Both the position numbers and the translations under genes were made by a program. Shown one piece after another: positions 24,750 through 32,776 of a stretch of 44,775 nt of DNA; position 1 is the first letter of the stretch, and each line of letters begins with the position of its first letter. The stretch spans positions 1 through 44,775 of the forward strand of contig JBGPJM010000015.1 in assembly GCA_041485385.1 (NCBI GenBank). The letters are read 5' to 3'. This stretch comes from JBGPJM01 sp041485385 (GTDB lineage Bacteria > Planctomycetota > Phycisphaerae > Phycisphaerales > UBA1924). Under the pieces are notes generated by a model that saw only the letters and a program-made list of their open reading frames with translations, ran no database searches and was not told the DNA's origin.

Positions 24750-25298
24750 ATGCCAAGCGACTCCAACGCCACGCCCCGCGTCTCCAACCCCGCCTTCGCT
24801 CCCGCCGCCACGGCCGATGCCGGCGCCGCACCCGCGGCCCCCGCCGCGGCGCCGCGCCCGATCCGCAAACGCGGCGAGCTCAAGAGCGGCTGGTACTGGG
24901 GCACCGGGCGCCGCAAGACCGCCGTCGCCCGCGTCCGCCTCCGCCCGGCCGCCACCGAGGGCCAGGGAATCGTGAAAGTGCAAATTGGCGCCGACAAGTT
25001 CAAAACCATCGAACAATACTTCGCCGAGGAGCGCGACCGCAACGACTGCTACGCCCCCCTCAAGGCCACCAACACCTTCGGCAAGCTGGACGTCATCGTC
25101 CGCCTCAACGGCGGCGGCTACATGGGCCAGGCCGGCGCCGTCCTGCTGGGCGTCACCCGGGCGCTGCGCGAGTACGACCCCAGCCTCGAGGACATCTTCC
25201 GCGGCAACGGGATGCTCACCCGCGACTCGCGCGACGTCGAGCGCAAGAAGTACGGCCAGGCCGGCGCCCGCCGCCGCTTCCAGTTCTCCAAGCGCTAA
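24750..25298 (+). CDS. rpsI: 30S ribosomal protein S9
   Basis: A 182-residue small-subunit protein whose C-terminal tail reaches the P-site tRNA. The family core starts at WYWGTGRRKTAVARVRL and continues GGGYMGQAGAVLLGVTRAL, GMLTRDSRDVERKKYGQ and the basic end ARRRFQFSKR. About 48 residues of Ala/Pro-rich sequence precede the core, longer than the roughly 130-residue bacterial norm. That extension may be real, or a later start may be used; no later ATG lies before the core. Confidence 0.96.
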   Translation: MPSDSNATPRVSNPAFAPAATADAGAAPAAPAAAPRPIRKRGELKSGWYWGTGRRKTAVARVRLRPAATEGQGIVKVQIGADKFKTIEQYFAEERDRNDCYAPLKATNTFGKLDVIVRLNGGGYMGQAGAVLLGVTRALREYDPSLEDIFRGNGMLTRDSRDVERKKYGQAGARRRFQFSKR

Positions 25299-25324
25299 GC
25301 CCACCGCGATTTCCGATCTCACCC

Positions 25325-25356
25325 GCGACCCGGCCCCGGCCGGGTCGCTTTCTTTT
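25325..25356 (+). terminator. Rho-independent terminator of rplM-rpsI
   Basis: GCGACCCGG...CCGGGTCGC stem (25325-25348) followed by TTTCTTTT. It starts 27 bp after the rpsI stop. Confidence 0.9.
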
Positions 25357-25388
25357 CGCCCGCCCCACCTGGCAACAATCACCCGCCC

Positions 25389-26117
25389 ATGAGCGCCCCC
25401 AAGCGGAAACGTCGCCGCCTTCTGCTGCGGGTGCTGCTCGCCGTCGTCTTCACGGGCTTGGTCCTTCTGCTGGTGTGCGCGGTGGTCGTGTACCGGCTCA
25501 CCTCCGCCGCGCCGGCGTGGTGGTCGCCGGTGGATGCCGCGGCCCCCGAGACCGTCCAGGCCGCGCGGGCCATCGAGAACGACGTCACGACGCTCACCCA
25601 CACGGTCCGCGGCAACTCCGCAGAACCGGCCGACACCTGGTCGCTCACCATCCCCGAGGACAAGGCCAACGCCTGGCTCGCCACCCGCCTCGGCGCGTGG
25701 ATGGAGAATCAGTCCGCCGACTTCACCTGGCCGCGGGCCGTCTCGCCGCCGCAGATCCAGATCCGCGCCGGGAAGCTCAACCTCGGTCTCGCCGTCCGCG
25801 GCAACCGGGGCGTGCTGTGGACCACGCTGACGCCCGAGTTCCGTCCCGACGGGTCGCTTTGGGTCACCGCCGGCTCCTTCTCGCTCGGTAGGCTGGGCGT
25901 CCCGGCCTCGTGGGCCCTCGCCGAGGGCTCGAGGCTGATCGCCGACAAGTCCAAGCCCGGCGCCACGCGGGCGATCGAGGCCCTGCAGGGGAAGCGGGCG
26001 CTTGTCGAGCACCCAGTTGTCACGCTCTCCGACGGCCGGCGCGTGCGGCTCGTGGGCTTCCGGGTCATCGATGGCGCCCTGGACTTCACCTGCCGCACCG
26101 AGCCCCCCAGGCACTGA
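25389..26117 (+). CDS. Single-span membrane-anchored protein of unknown function
   Basis: A 242-residue protein. A basic N-terminus (MSAPKRKRRR) precedes one strong helix (LLLRVLLAVVFTGLVLLLVC). The remaining 200 residues should lie outside the cytoplasm. That part looks beta-rich (LTIPEDKANAWLATRLGAW, IQIRAGKLNLGLAVRGNRG, VLWTTLTPEFRPDGSLWV), similar in style to lipid-binding or AsmA-like domains, but I cannot assign a family. It follows the rpsI terminator and is a separate unit. Confidence 0.75.
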   Translation: MSAPKRKRRRLLLRVLLAVVFTGLVLLLVCAVVVYRLTSAAPAWWSPVDAAAPETVQAARAIENDVTTLTHTVRGNSAEPADTWSLTIPEDKANAWLATRLGAWMENQSADFTWPRAVSPPQIQIRAGKLNLGLAVRGNRGVLWTTLTPEFRPDGSLWVTAGSFSLGRLGVPASWALAEGSRLIADKSKPGATRAIEALQGKRALVEHPVVTLSDGRRVRLVGFRVIDGALDFTCRTEPPRH

Positions 26118-26137
26118 CGTTCCTACCCTTCCGCGGC

Positions 26138-26488
26138 ATGCGCCACGACGAAGACATCCCCGTCGAGCCCTCCGCCAGAGAGCGGGCCAGGAAGGCCATC
26201 CGCAAAGCCCCGTCCTGCGGCGACGTCGTCAACCGTCCCTGCTGCGGCGGGCGCGACCTGGGCCCCATCGATGAAGACGAGGGCCCCTCGCAGGCGGACG
26301 TCGAGAGGTTCGGCGACGTGACCACTAAGTGCCCCGAGTGCGGCACCGAGCTCTACGACGAGGCCGCGGTCTGCTGGAAATGCGGGCACGCGATCGGGGA
26401 TCCGGCATTCAAGCCGATGTCCAGATGGACGATCGTGGCCATCGGCCTGGTCGTCCTGGCGGCAATCGGCCTGATCCTGACCCTCTGA
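26138..26488 (+). CDS. Tail-anchored zinc-ribbon protein
   Basis: A predicted 116-residue protein. The acidic N-terminal part has a possible metal site (CGDVVNRPCCGG). A zinc ribbon CPECGTELYDEAAVCWKCG follows. The C-terminal end is a membrane helix (WTIVAIGLVVLAAIGLILTL). The topology suggests a cytoplasmic zinc ribbon held at the membrane. Function unknown. It starts 20 bp after the preceding gene and could be co-transcribed with it. Confidence 0.75.
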   Translation: MRHDEDIPVEPSARERARKAIRKAPSCGDVVNRPCCGGRDLGPIDEDEGPSQADVERFGDVTTKCPECGTELYDEAAVCWKCGHAIGDPAFKPMSRWTIVAIGLVVLAAIGLILTL

Positions 26489-26631
26489 GCTTCTCGCGAG
26501 CCAGTAGCCGCGCCGGACAGGCCGCTCCGTGCGCCTATCCTTCGTTCCCCTGCATCCGAGCAGGCAAGCCACCATCTCGAGCCCCCGCTTCCGACCTTCC
26601 CGCCGCGAGGCCCGCCTTGCCGAGTGCCGCG

Positions 26632-27150
26632 ATGTCAACCCCCCCCTCCCCGACCCCCCCTTCCCCGAGCGCCCTCTCCTCGACCAGCCAGGTGTTCCTC
26701 GAAGGAGTCCAGAAACGCGTCGATGCCGCCGGGGTCTTCGGGCCGACCGAGCTCCGCGCCGGGCTGCTTGTCTGCAACGCCAAGGGCTGTGCCGAGCCGG
26801 CCCAGTACCGGCTGGTGGTCGATCAGGGCGGCCTCTGGGTCGCCCTCACGACGCCCGACCGCTGGCTCTCGGAATCCATCGAGGCCGACCTCATGCACAC
26901 GGGCGACAAGATCGAGGAGCTCATCGAAGAGGAGCTCGTCGACCAGGACTACGAGCGCGGCTCACTGACATGCCAGCACTTCCGCAGCGACGACCTCCTC
27001 TTCACTTTTCGCTCGCCGCTCCCCATCGCCGTCAGTGCCGCCGGCGACATCATCGCCTCACCCGAAGACATCCTCGACGCGGCCCGCTGCCTGCTTGCCT
27101 ACGAAGCGTGCTTCCGGCGGCTGGGCGACATGGAGGAGACCAAAGAATGA
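26632..27150 (+). CDS. Hypothetical protein
   Basis: A predicted 172-residue soluble protein. A Pro/Ser-rich stretch (residues 1-18) is followed by a compact domain: FLEGVQKRVDAAGVFGPTEL, LVCNAKGCAEPAQYRLVVDQ, LWVALTTPDRWLSESIEADL, MHTGDKIEELIEEELVDQDY. No family recognised. There is no signal peptide. ATG 26632 is used because the upstream frame is low complexity. The glycosyltransferase gene follows after 183 bp. Confidence 0.65.
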   Translation: MSTPPSPTPPSPSALSSTSQVFLEGVQKRVDAAGVFGPTELRAGLLVCNAKGCAEPAQYRLVVDQGGLWVALTTPDRWLSESIEADLMHTGDKIEELIEEELVDQDYERGSLTCQHFRSDDLLFTFRSPLPIAVSAAGDIIASPEDILDAARCLLAYEACFRRLGDMEETKE

Positions 27151-27333
27151 CCGACCGCCGGCACGACAGATTGAAGAGCGAGTGATTCGCCCAACGAAGA
27201 CCAGGGTGGGAGACATGATCGGGGCCGCGCAACAGTTCGAACCGACCACATTGCCCGGATCGGCCAGGGCCCGCGCCCGCAGGTGCGCGCCCCGCGCTCT
27301 GTCCCTCCATCAGCCTCTCCAGGGAGCCCGTCC

Positions 27334-28854
27334 ATGCGCGTCCTGATGCTCGGGTGGGAGTTCCCCCCCTTCATCTCCGGCGGCCTGGGCACGGCCTGCT
27401 ACGGCCTCACCAAGGCCCTTGACCGCATGGGTCACGAGGTCGTCTTCATCCTGCCCAAGGCCGTCGACCGCTCCCGCTCCACGCATATCAAGGTCCTCGG
27501 ACCCGAGCAGATCTCCCGCTCCCGCGTGAAGTCGGTCGCCGGCATGGGCGGCCTGGGGCCGCCCGTCTCCTGGCTCCGCCCGGTCATCCGCGCCGACGGC
27601 AGCGCCTCCCGCGGCCACGGCGAGGCCATGGGCGAACTTGCCCCGGTCGCAGGGACGCCGCTCGGGCTCTTCTCCTCCTACACGATCGAGGGGTTCGAGC
27701 ACACCACGTTCCGCGGCGTGCCCGCCTCGTTCGCGAGCCCATACCCCGCGTTCGCCTCGCGCACGGCCTCGGCAGGCTCGGGCACCTCCGAGAGTGGCGG
27801 CGCCGGCGGCCCCGGCGCTGCTCCCGGCGCGGGCTCCCACCGCGCCGAGCTCGCCGAAGCCGCGGAGCTGGGGATGGACGCCGGCGGCGGTGGCGGCCCG
27901 GCCGGGTACGAGGGGGACATGCTCATCAACGCCGAGCGCTACGCCCGGCTGGTCGTGGCCCTCGCCCGAACGGAGAAGTACGACGTCATCCACGCGCACG
28001 ATTGGATGACCTTCCCCGCCGGCCAATACCTGGCGCAGATCAGCGGCCGGCCGCTGGTCGTCCACGTGCACTCCACCGAGTTTGACCGCGCCGGCGAGGG
28101 AGCCAACCAGCGCGTCTACGACATCGAGCGCCGCGGCATGCACGCCGCGCTGCGCGTGGTGGCCGTCTCCAACCTCACCAGCTCCATCTGCCAGCGGCGC
28201 TACGGGGTTGATATCTCCAAGATCGACGTCGTGTGGAACGGCATCGACGCCGATACCGAGCAGCCGCCCGCCGGCGCGGCGATCGCCTCGCGCGACCGCA
28301 TCGTCCTGTTCCTCGGGCGCATCACGATGCAGAAGGGGCCGGAGTACTTCGTCCGCGCCGCCAAGCGCGTGCTGGAGAAGATCGACAACGTCAAGTTCGT
28401 CATGGCCGGCTCGGGCGACATGTGGACCCGCACCATCGAGGAGGCCGCGGCCCTGGGCATCGGCCACAAGTTCACATGGCCGGGCTTCCTGCGAGGCGCG
28501 GATGTGGACCGTGCCTTCCAGATGGCCGACTGCTACGTCATGCCCAGCGTCTCCGAGCCCTTCGGCATCGCGCCGCTGGAGGCGATGCGCAACGACGTGC
28601 CCGTGATCATCTCCAAGCAGTCGGGGGTGAGCGAGGCCCTCACCCACGCGCTGAAGGTGGACTTCTGGGACATCGACGAGATGGCCAACATGATCGTCGC
28701 GGTCCTCCGCCACCCACCGCTGGGAGAGACCCTCCGCGAGCACGGGGCCTTCGAGCTGCGCAAGCTCACCTGGGACGGCGCGGCCAGCAAGTGCGTGAAG
28801 GCCTACGAGAAGGCGATCGCGGCCCAGGGGCGGGCGGTGGCGGTCAGGCGATAG
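27334..28854 (+). CDS. Glycosyltransferase family 4 (glycogen-synthase-like)
   Basis: A 506-residue GT-B retaining glycosyltransferase that probably uses a nucleotide sugar. N-terminal domain: MLGWEFPPFISGGLGTACYG, the glycine loop that binds the donor in starch/glycogen-synthase-like GT4 enzymes, then VIHAHDWMTFPAGQYLA. C-terminal domain: VLFLGRITMQKGPEYFVRAA, PSVSEPFGIAPLEAMRNDVP (the EX7E motif) and VIISKQSGVSE. About 140 residues between the two N-terminal motifs (27480-27900) are a Gly/Ala/Ser-rich insertion that is not part of the usual fold. AGGGA precedes ATG 27334. The acceptor cannot be told. Confidence 0.9.
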   Translation: MRVLMLGWEFPPFISGGLGTACYGLTKALDRMGHEVVFILPKAVDRSRSTHIKVLGPEQISRSRVKSVAGMGGLGPPVSWLRPVIRADGSASRGHGEAMGELAPVAGTPLGLFSSYTIEGFEHTTFRGVPASFASPYPAFASRTASAGSGTSESGGAGGPGAAPGAGSHRAELAEAAELGMDAGGGGGPAGYEGDMLINAERYARLVVALARTEKYDVIHAHDWMTFPAGQYLAQISGRPLVVHVHSTEFDRAGEGANQRVYDIERRGMHAALRVVAVSNLTSSICQRRYGVDISKIDVVWNGIDADTEQPPAGAAIASRDRIVLFLGRITMQKGPEYFVRAAKRVLEKIDNVKFVMAGSGDMWTRTIEEAAALGIGHKFTWPGFLRGADVDRAFQMADCYVMPSVSEPFGIAPLEAMRNDVPVIISKQSGVSEALTHALKVDFWDIDEMANMIVAVLRHPPLGETLREHGAFELRKLTWDGAASKCVKAYEKAIAAQGRAVAVRR

Positions 28855-28862
28855 CATTGTCT

Positions 28863-29336
28863 ATGTCTTCGGCCGAGAAGGGTAAGAGCGAGGCAGCCAA
28901 AACATCCGATCTGCAGCGATTTCTTCTTCTCAACGCTGCCTGTTGCCTGCGGTGCAGCTACGACCTGCACGGGTTGGGGACGAGCGGTGCCAGCCGTTGC
29001 CCTGAGTGTGGTGCGGAACTGACGGCCCCGCTTCTGCAAGATGCGCAGGATTCCGAAGACATGTGCCGGATCGGCGCACCACCGCGCTGTTTACCTGATT
29101 GCACGAACGAGGCTTCCAGTCAGGGCTTTCTTATTGAAAGCCTGTTCGTGCTCGTCTTCGGGCACGGAGTTTTGTGGTTGGTCGTGTGGAGCCGGCTTGC
29201 GGAACTGACATCGCTGCCGTTCTTCAGAGTTGCTCTTGGTGCGCTCGTGCTGACGACTTTGCTCCTCGTTTCCGCTGGTATCGCTTCCTGGTGGAGGAAA
29301 GCGCGAGGCACCTTCGGGATGTGCTGGTCGTGGTGA
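28863..29336 (+). CDS. Zinc-ribbon membrane protein, probably frameshifted at its 3' end
   Basis: A predicted 157-residue protein. Near the N-terminus it has CLRCSYDLHGLGTSGASRCP and ECG, a zinc ribbon like that of the 2306-2992 protein. A hydrophobic helix follows (LIESLFVLVFGHGVLWLVVW), then LGALVLTTLLLVSAGIASWW. In this frame it ends RGTFGMCWSW. In another frame a further clear membrane helix, VLVVVNVGLAIIQFFSGIAV, runs on to a stop at 29404. This suggests that a frameshift near 29310 cut off the last helix. The gene is AT-richer than its neighbours. Confidence 0.6.
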   Translation: MSSAEKGKSEAAKTSDLQRFLLLNAACCLRCSYDLHGLGTSGASRCPECGAELTAPLLQDAQDSEDMCRIGAPPRCLPDCTNEASSQGFLIESLFVLVFGHGVLWLVVWSRLAELTSLPFFRVALGALVLTTLLLVSAGIASWWRKARGTFGMCWSW

Positions 29337-29417
29337 ACGTGGGCTTGGCAATTATTCAGTTCTTCAGCGGCATCGCAGTCCTCGGGTACCTCGACGGCTG
29401 GTGAGTGGAGATCCCGT

Positions 29418-31022
29418 TCAAAACGCCTTCCGCAGCCGCGCGCTCGGGATGTTCAGCTGCGACCGGTACTTCGCCACCGTCCGCCGCGCGATCTCGACCC
29501 CCCTCTTCTTCACCTCCTCCGCCAGGGCATCGTCCGACAGCGGGTTCTTCTTGTCCTCCGCGTCGATCACCTCCTTCAGCGCCGCCTTCACCGCGTCCCA
29601 CGAGACCTCCTCCCCGCTCTCGGTCTGCGTGCCGCTGGTGAAAAAGCTCCGCAGCGGCACCACGCCGCGCGGCGTGAACATGTACTTGTCCGCCACCGCG
29701 CGCGACACCGTCGCCACGTGCACGCCCAGCTGCTCGGCCACCTGCGTCATCGGCAGCGGCCTGAGCGACTGCGGCCCGTAGTCGAAGTACTCCCGCTGCG
29801 CGTCCACCACCACGTTGATCACCCGCAGCAGCGTCCGCTTCCGCTGGTCCACCGCGTCGATCAGCCACGTCGCGTTGGTCAGGTTCTTCTTCAGGAACTC
29901 GCGCGTCTCCTTCGGGGCCGTGCGGTCCCGCGCCAGCATCGCGTACTCCTTGTTCACGCGCAGGTTGGGCATCCGCGAGTCGTTCAGGTACGCCACGTAG
30001 CGGTTGCTGTCGGCGTCGAACTCGATGATCGCGTCCGGCACGATGATCGACGCCCGCTCGTTCACCAGCCGCCGCCCAGGCGCGATGTCCAGGTGGCGCA
30101 TCTGCTCCATCCCGCGCTTGATCTCCTCCATGCTCAGCCCCGTCTTCTCGACGATCTTCGGCAGACGGTTCTGCGACAGGTCCTCCAGGTGGTCCTCCAC
30201 GAGCCGGCGCGCCACCCCCCACCCACCCTCCCCCAGCGCCGTGCCGCCCCCCTCGGCCTCCAGCGCGTCGATCTGCAGCAGCAGGCACTCCCGCAGGTCC
30301 CGGGCCGCCACCCCCGGCGGGTCCAGCAGCAGCTGCACCGCCTTCAGCGCCCGCTCCATCTGCTCGATCGTCGGGCGGGCCATCGTCGTCGGGGCCCGAT
30401 CGATGATCGTCTCCAGCGGCGTGCGCAGGTACCCGTCGTCCTCGATGAACGAGATGATCAGCTCGCCCAGCGGCGCCAGGCTCTCCTCCACGTCCACCAT
30501 CGACCACTGGTCCTGAAGCTGCTCGGCCAGCGACGCCGAGCGGGCCGCGGTGTTGGCCATCGCGTCGGACTTGGCGTCGCGCTCCCCCTCCAGCCGGGCC
30601 CGCGAGAGCCCCAGCTCCCGCAGCTCGTCGTACCGCTCCGACGCCGAGTACTCGTTCGCCGCCGCGTCCGGCAGCGACGACTCGAACGAGTCCAGCCGCT
30701 GGAAGTCGTCCGCGCCCGAATCGGTCACCTCCATCGGACGCTCCCCCTCATGGTTCTCGCGCCGGGCGTCCTCGCGCGCCTCCTGCGCCGCCGCGGCCAC
30801 CCCGCCCACCACGCCGTCGGCCCCCGGCGCCAGCTCCTCTCCCGGCTCGGCCGTCTCCCCCGGCTCCACCTGCTCCAGTGTCGCGTTGGACTCCAGCTCC
30901 TGCGCGATCCGCTCCTCCAGCTGGAGCAGCGGCATCTGCAGAATCTCCATCGACTGGATCATCCGCGGCGCCAGCTTCATGTGCTGGCCGAACTTCATCT
31001 GTTGGGAGGTGTCGAATCGCAT
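29418..31022 (-). CDS. rpoN: RNA polymerase sigma-54 factor
   Basis: Sigma-54 directs RNA polymerase to -24/-12 promoters that need an AAA+ activator. The 534-residue protein has region I (QMKFGQHMKLAPRMIQSMEI, then LQMPLLQLEERIAQELESN), an acidic region II, the core-binding domain (LGELIISFIEDDGYL), the helix-turn-helix region (MTQVAEQLGVHVATVSRAVA) and the RpoN box near the C-terminus (IARRTVAKYRSQLNIPSARL). It is complete. recR lies upstream on the same strand with a 148-bp gap filled by an inverted heptamer repeat that leaves no room for a Shine-Dalgarno site. Confidence 0.97.
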   Translation of the reverse strand: MRFDTSQQMKFGQHMKLAPRMIQSMEILQMPLLQLEERIAQELESNATLEQVEPGETAEPGEELAPGADGVVGGVAAAAQEAREDARRENHEGERPMEVTDSGADDFQRLDSFESSLPDAAANEYSASERYDELRELGLSRARLEGERDAKSDAMANTAARSASLAEQLQDQWSMVDVEESLAPLGELIISFIEDDGYLRTPLETIIDRAPTTMARPTIEQMERALKAVQLLLDPPGVAARDLRECLLLQIDALEAEGGGTALGEGGWGVARRLVEDHLEDLSQNRLPKIVEKTGLSMEEIKRGMEQMRHLDIAPGRRLVNERASIIVPDAIIEFDADSNRYVAYLNDSRMPNLRVNKEYAMLARDRTAPKETREFLKKNLTNATWLIDAVDQRKRTLLRVINVVVDAQREYFDYGPQSLRPLPMTQVAEQLGVHVATVSRAVADKYMFTPRGVVPLRSFFTSGTQTESGEEVSWDAVKAALKEVIDAEDKKNPLSDDALAEEVKKRGVEIARRTVAKYRSQLNIPSARLRKAF

Positions 31023-31027
31023 GGGAG

Positions 31028-31168
31028 AGTGCTATGTGCTAGGTGCTGAGTGCAGAGTGCTCTGTGCACTCACGTGTCCAACTCGTCCATCTCCAGCTCG
31101 CGCCCCGTTCGGTTTCTTCCCCCCGTTACCACCGAGCACTCAGCACCCAGCACTTCGCACTCAGCACT
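31028..31168. repeat. 35-bp inverted heptamer repeat between recR and rpoN
   Basis: The left arm 31028-31062 (AGTGCTN heptamers) and right arm 31134-31168 (AGCACTN heptamers) are reverse complements at 29 of 35 positions. They are separated by 71 bp. Each arm is itself a tandem 7-mer repeat. Transcribed from recR to rpoN, the RNA would form a long imperfect hairpin ending 5 nt before the rpoN ATG. Confidence 0.88.
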
Positions 31169-31170
31169 GC

Positions 31171-31998
31171 TCAGCCCATCGGCCTTCTCCCCTCGATCGC
31201 ATCCGCCAGCACCGCCTTGCTGGCGTACTCGAGCTGGCTCCCTGTGGGAAGCCCGCGCGCCAGCCTGGTCACGCTTGCGCCGTGCTCGCGGAGCTGCTCG
31301 GCGATGTACAGCGCCGTGCCATCGGCCTCCATCGTCGGGTTGAGCGCCAGGATGACTTCCTTCACCCGTTCCCCGCCGCAGTTGCTCGACGGCTCGTCGA
31401 CCCGCCGCAGGAGCTCCGCGATCGTCACGTCCCCCGGCCCCACGCCGTCGAGCGGGCTGATCCGCCCCATCAGCACGTGGTACACCCCCTTGTACATCCC
31501 CGTCTGCTCCAGCGCGATCAGGTCCTTGGGCTGCTCGACCACCATCACCAGCGACCGGTCCCGCGTCGCAGACGAGCAGATCCCGCAGACTCCCCCCTCG
31601 CCCGCCCGCCGCTCCACCACGTCCGCCAGGTTGAAGCACACCGCGCAGTGGCGCACCGTTCGCTTCACCTCCTCGATCGCCCGGGCCAGCCCCAACGCTT
31701 CGCCCTTCCCCGCCTTGAGGATGTGGAACGCCAGCCGCTCCGCGGACCTGCGCCCGATTCCGGGCAGCTTGGCCAGCTCGTCGATGAGCCGCTGCACCGA
31801 GTCCGGATACGCCCCCGCACTCCCCCCTGCGCCGACTCCCCGTGCCCCAGCGCCCTTGGCCGCGCCCTGCGTGCCCACCCGGATTGTCGCCGCCTGCAAA
31901 TCCCCTGCCGCGCTCTGCCCGGTCCCCGCACCTTGCTGCGGGGGTTGCACGCCGATCTCCTCCCCGTTCCGGTCTGGCACGTCGCTTGCCTCGGTCAT
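31171..31998 (-). CDS. recR: Recombination protein RecR
   Basis: RecR works with RecO and RecF to load RecA on gapped DNA. The core is standard: SVQRLIDELAKLPGIGRRSAERLAFHIL (HhH), the four-Cys zinc finger CAVCFNLADVV...CGIC, the Toprim segment SLVMVVEQPKDLIALE and YHVLMGRISPLDGVGPGDV. The core begins about 80 residues in; RecR is usually near 200 residues, and this one is 275 from ATG 31998. The Gly/Ala/Gln-rich N-terminal extension may be real or may reflect a later start. It diverges from the phosphatase gene with 37 bp between. Confidence 0.95.
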   Translation of the reverse strand: MTEASDVPDRNGEEIGVQPPQQGAGTGQSAAGDLQAATIRVGTQGAAKGAGARGVGAGGSAGAYPDSVQRLIDELAKLPGIGRRSAERLAFHILKAGKGEALGLARAIEEVKRTVRHCAVCFNLADVVERRAGEGGVCGICSSATRDRSLVMVVEQPKDLIALEQTGMYKGVYHVLMGRISPLDGVGPGDVTIAELLRRVDEPSSNCGGERVKEVILALNPTMEADGTALYIAEQLREHGASVTRLARGLPTGSQLEYASKAVLADAIEGRRPMG

Positions 31999-32035
31999 GC
32001 TCCAATCGTAGTACGCCCCGCTAGAATCGCCCCTC

Positions 32036-32776
32036 ATGGCCGATCCCACGGGTCCCGCTCACCTCCCCCCCCGAACCGGCATCCGGCGCGCCGCCAGCGC
32101 GGCCCTGGTTATTCTCGCCCTGGCCGCGTTCGTCCTCATCGCCAGTTGGCACAGCCTGTTCCCGGAGAACTTCGGCGAGGTCTTCCCCGGCATCCTGTAC
32201 CGTTCGGCCGACCTGACCCCCGCGGCCACCGACCTCGTCCACAGCCGCCACCACATCAGGACCATCGTCGACCTCGGCGCCTATCACCCCGGCTCGCCCG
32301 AGGAAGCGACAGCCCAGCGGACCGCCGACGCCCTGGGAGTCCGGCGCTACGTCTTCCGCCTCGAGGGCGACGGCACGGGCAACCCCAACGCCTACGTCGC
32401 CGCCCTCCGCGTCATCGCCGACCCCGCGAACCAGCCCGTCCTGGTCCACTGCGCCGCCGGCGCCCAGAGAACCAGCGGCTGCGTCATCCTCTATCACCAC
32501 TACTTCGAGGGCAGGTCGATCGAGGACGTCTACCCCGAGTCGTTCGGCTTCCGCCATTCGCCGCGCAAGAACCCCCGCCTGCGCCCTTATCTCGACAGGT
32601 GGGTGGGGGCGATCGACGCCGCGCTCCGGACCGGCTCGCACGTCCCCGGGTTTGACCCCCTCGACGCCGGATCACCCATCGTCCTGCCCACCACCCCGAC
32701 CCATCCCGCTGCCCCACCAACTCTCTCGGCCGGCGCTCCCGCGGGCCGCTCGCAGGCGCCAGACGGTTCACGCTGA
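32036..32776 (+). CDS. Membrane-anchored tyrosine/dual-specificity phosphatase-like protein
   Basis: A 246-residue protein with one N-terminal helix (ASAALVILALAAFVLIASW) and an extracytoplasmic or periplasmic phosphatase domain. The Cys-based signature HCX5R(T) is present as VLVHCAAGAQRTSG, with YRSADLTP and the IRTIVDLGAY strand upstream, as in bacterial DSP-like phosphatases. The C-terminal 45 residues are Pro/Ala-rich. Its stop overlaps the start of the ArnT-like gene by one base (TGATG), so the pair is translationally coupled. The substrate could be lipid-linked phosphate rather than phosphotyrosine. Confidence 0.85.
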   Translation: MADPTGPAHLPPRTGIRRAASAALVILALAAFVLIASWHSLFPENFGEVFPGILYRSADLTPAATDLVHSRHHIRTIVDLGAYHPGSPEEATAQRTADALGVRRYVFRLEGDGTGNPNAYVAALRVIADPANQPVLVHCAAGAQRTSGCVILYHHYFEGRSIEDVYPESFGFRHSPRKNPRLRPYLDRWVGAIDAALRTGSHVPGFDPLDAGSPIVLPTTPTHPAAPPTLSAGAPAGRSQAPDGSR

